Source: Nitrososphaera sp.
GTDB taxonomy: Archaea > Thermoproteota > Nitrososphaeria > Nitrososphaerales > Nitrososphaeraceae
Length of the DNA stretch: 6,084 bases
Reading direction: 5' to 3'
Assembly (NCBI GenBank): GCA_025935445.1
Contig: JAICVG010000076.1
Span: 1-6,084 of the forward strand
Positions 5,745-6,084 of the stretch are shown here, one piece after another (within the stretch, counting starts at the first letter, position 1; each line of letters starts with the position of its first letter). Below the pieces are notes generated by a model. That model did not search any database. It saw only the letters and a program-made list of their open reading frames with translations, and was not told where the DNA came from. The position numbers were made by a program, and so were the translations under genes.

Positions 5745-6068
5745 ATGTACAAGCCCAAGTCTACGAGGGAAATTTACATCGAATCCCTTTCCATCAATTC
5801 TGCAAGCATAGAAAAGCAGCTCGCTGACCAGTCAGTCCTATCAGAGGAGATTAGAAGTATACTAGATTTTGTTTCAAAGATGTATTGCGAAAATGTTGAG
5901 AGGATTGTCACGCTCTGCGATAAGGACATGATGGCTCTGGAGTATGTGCCAAGCCCGCTCAAGCTGTTCGTTGATTGTCTTGCCGATGTGCAAAAATCAC
6001 ATAGCTTGTCATCACAGGCAAGCAGGCTGATCCAACACTATACATCAGCATGGGAAGATTGGATGTAG
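5745..6068 (+). CDS. Hypothetical protein, 107 residues, coupled to gatE
   Basis: I do not recognise this protein. It starts two bases after the gatE stop (TAATAATG). No TATA-like box lies 25-29 bases before it and no Shine-Dalgarno sequence is visible. It is therefore likely translated from the gatE message, perhaps by ribosomes that have just ended gatE. The sequence is soluble and probably almost all helical: helices at about 5-26, 32-64, 71-84 and 88-106, with a PSP break near 69-71. It has two scattered cysteines (48, 58, 78 give three with the one near the third helix) but no CxxC pair. A WEDWM segment ends the protein. Position suggests a GatE- or translation-linked role, but nothing in the sequence proves it. 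Confidence 0.75.
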   Translation: MYKPKSTREIYIESLSINSASIEKQLADQSVLSEEIRSILDFVSKMYCENVERIVTLCDKDMMALEYVPSPLKLFVDCLADVQKSHSLSSQASRLIQHYTSAWEDWM

Positions 6069-6084
6069 CCAGTCAGCAAGCCAG

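Overview
The window reads as core chromosome of an archaeon, most likely a member of the Nitrososphaerota (Thaumarchaeota). Three things point there. It has an archaea-only GatD/GatE tRNA-dependent amidotransferase pair and an archaeal-type NMN adenylyltransferase. Genes are preceded by AT-rich TATA-like boxes, not by Shine-Dalgarno sequences. The base composition is moderate. The genus cannot be fixed from the sequence alone. There is no insertion sequence, CRISPR array, tRNA, rRNA, prophage gene or other sign of transfer.

Layout, all genes on the + strand: (1) positions 1-254 hold no secure gene; they contain a possible folded element and a tandem TATA region. (2) An NMN adenylyltransferase of NAD synthesis (255-794). 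(3) An unrecognised soluble 135-residue protein (832-1239). (4) A MarC/SnatA-family six-helix membrane protein (1268-1873). (5) gatD (1906-3258). (6) A 447-bp gap with two short inverted repeats and a weak TATA box. (7) gatE (3706-5742). (8) An unrecognised 107-residue helical protein (5745-6068), two bases after the gatE stop. The last 16 bases hold nothing.

How the genes work together: GatD and GatE form the archaeal GatDE complex, which converts misacylated Glu-tRNA(Gln) to Gln-tRNA(Gln). GatD releases ammonia from glutamine, and GatE phosphorylates the glutamyl-tRNA and amidates it. The 107-residue gene looks translationally tied to gatE. The other genes appear to be independently promoted neighbours, because most gaps carry their own TATA-like box about 25-29 bases before the start codon. 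That spacing implies mostly leaderless mRNAs. Four of the six genes start with TTG or GTG.

I found no wholly new multi-gene system. The points most worth a second look are a four-cysteine zinc-ribbon-like insertion in the C-terminal part of GatE, the small gene coupled to gatE, and paired inverted repeats in the gaps before nadM and gatE.
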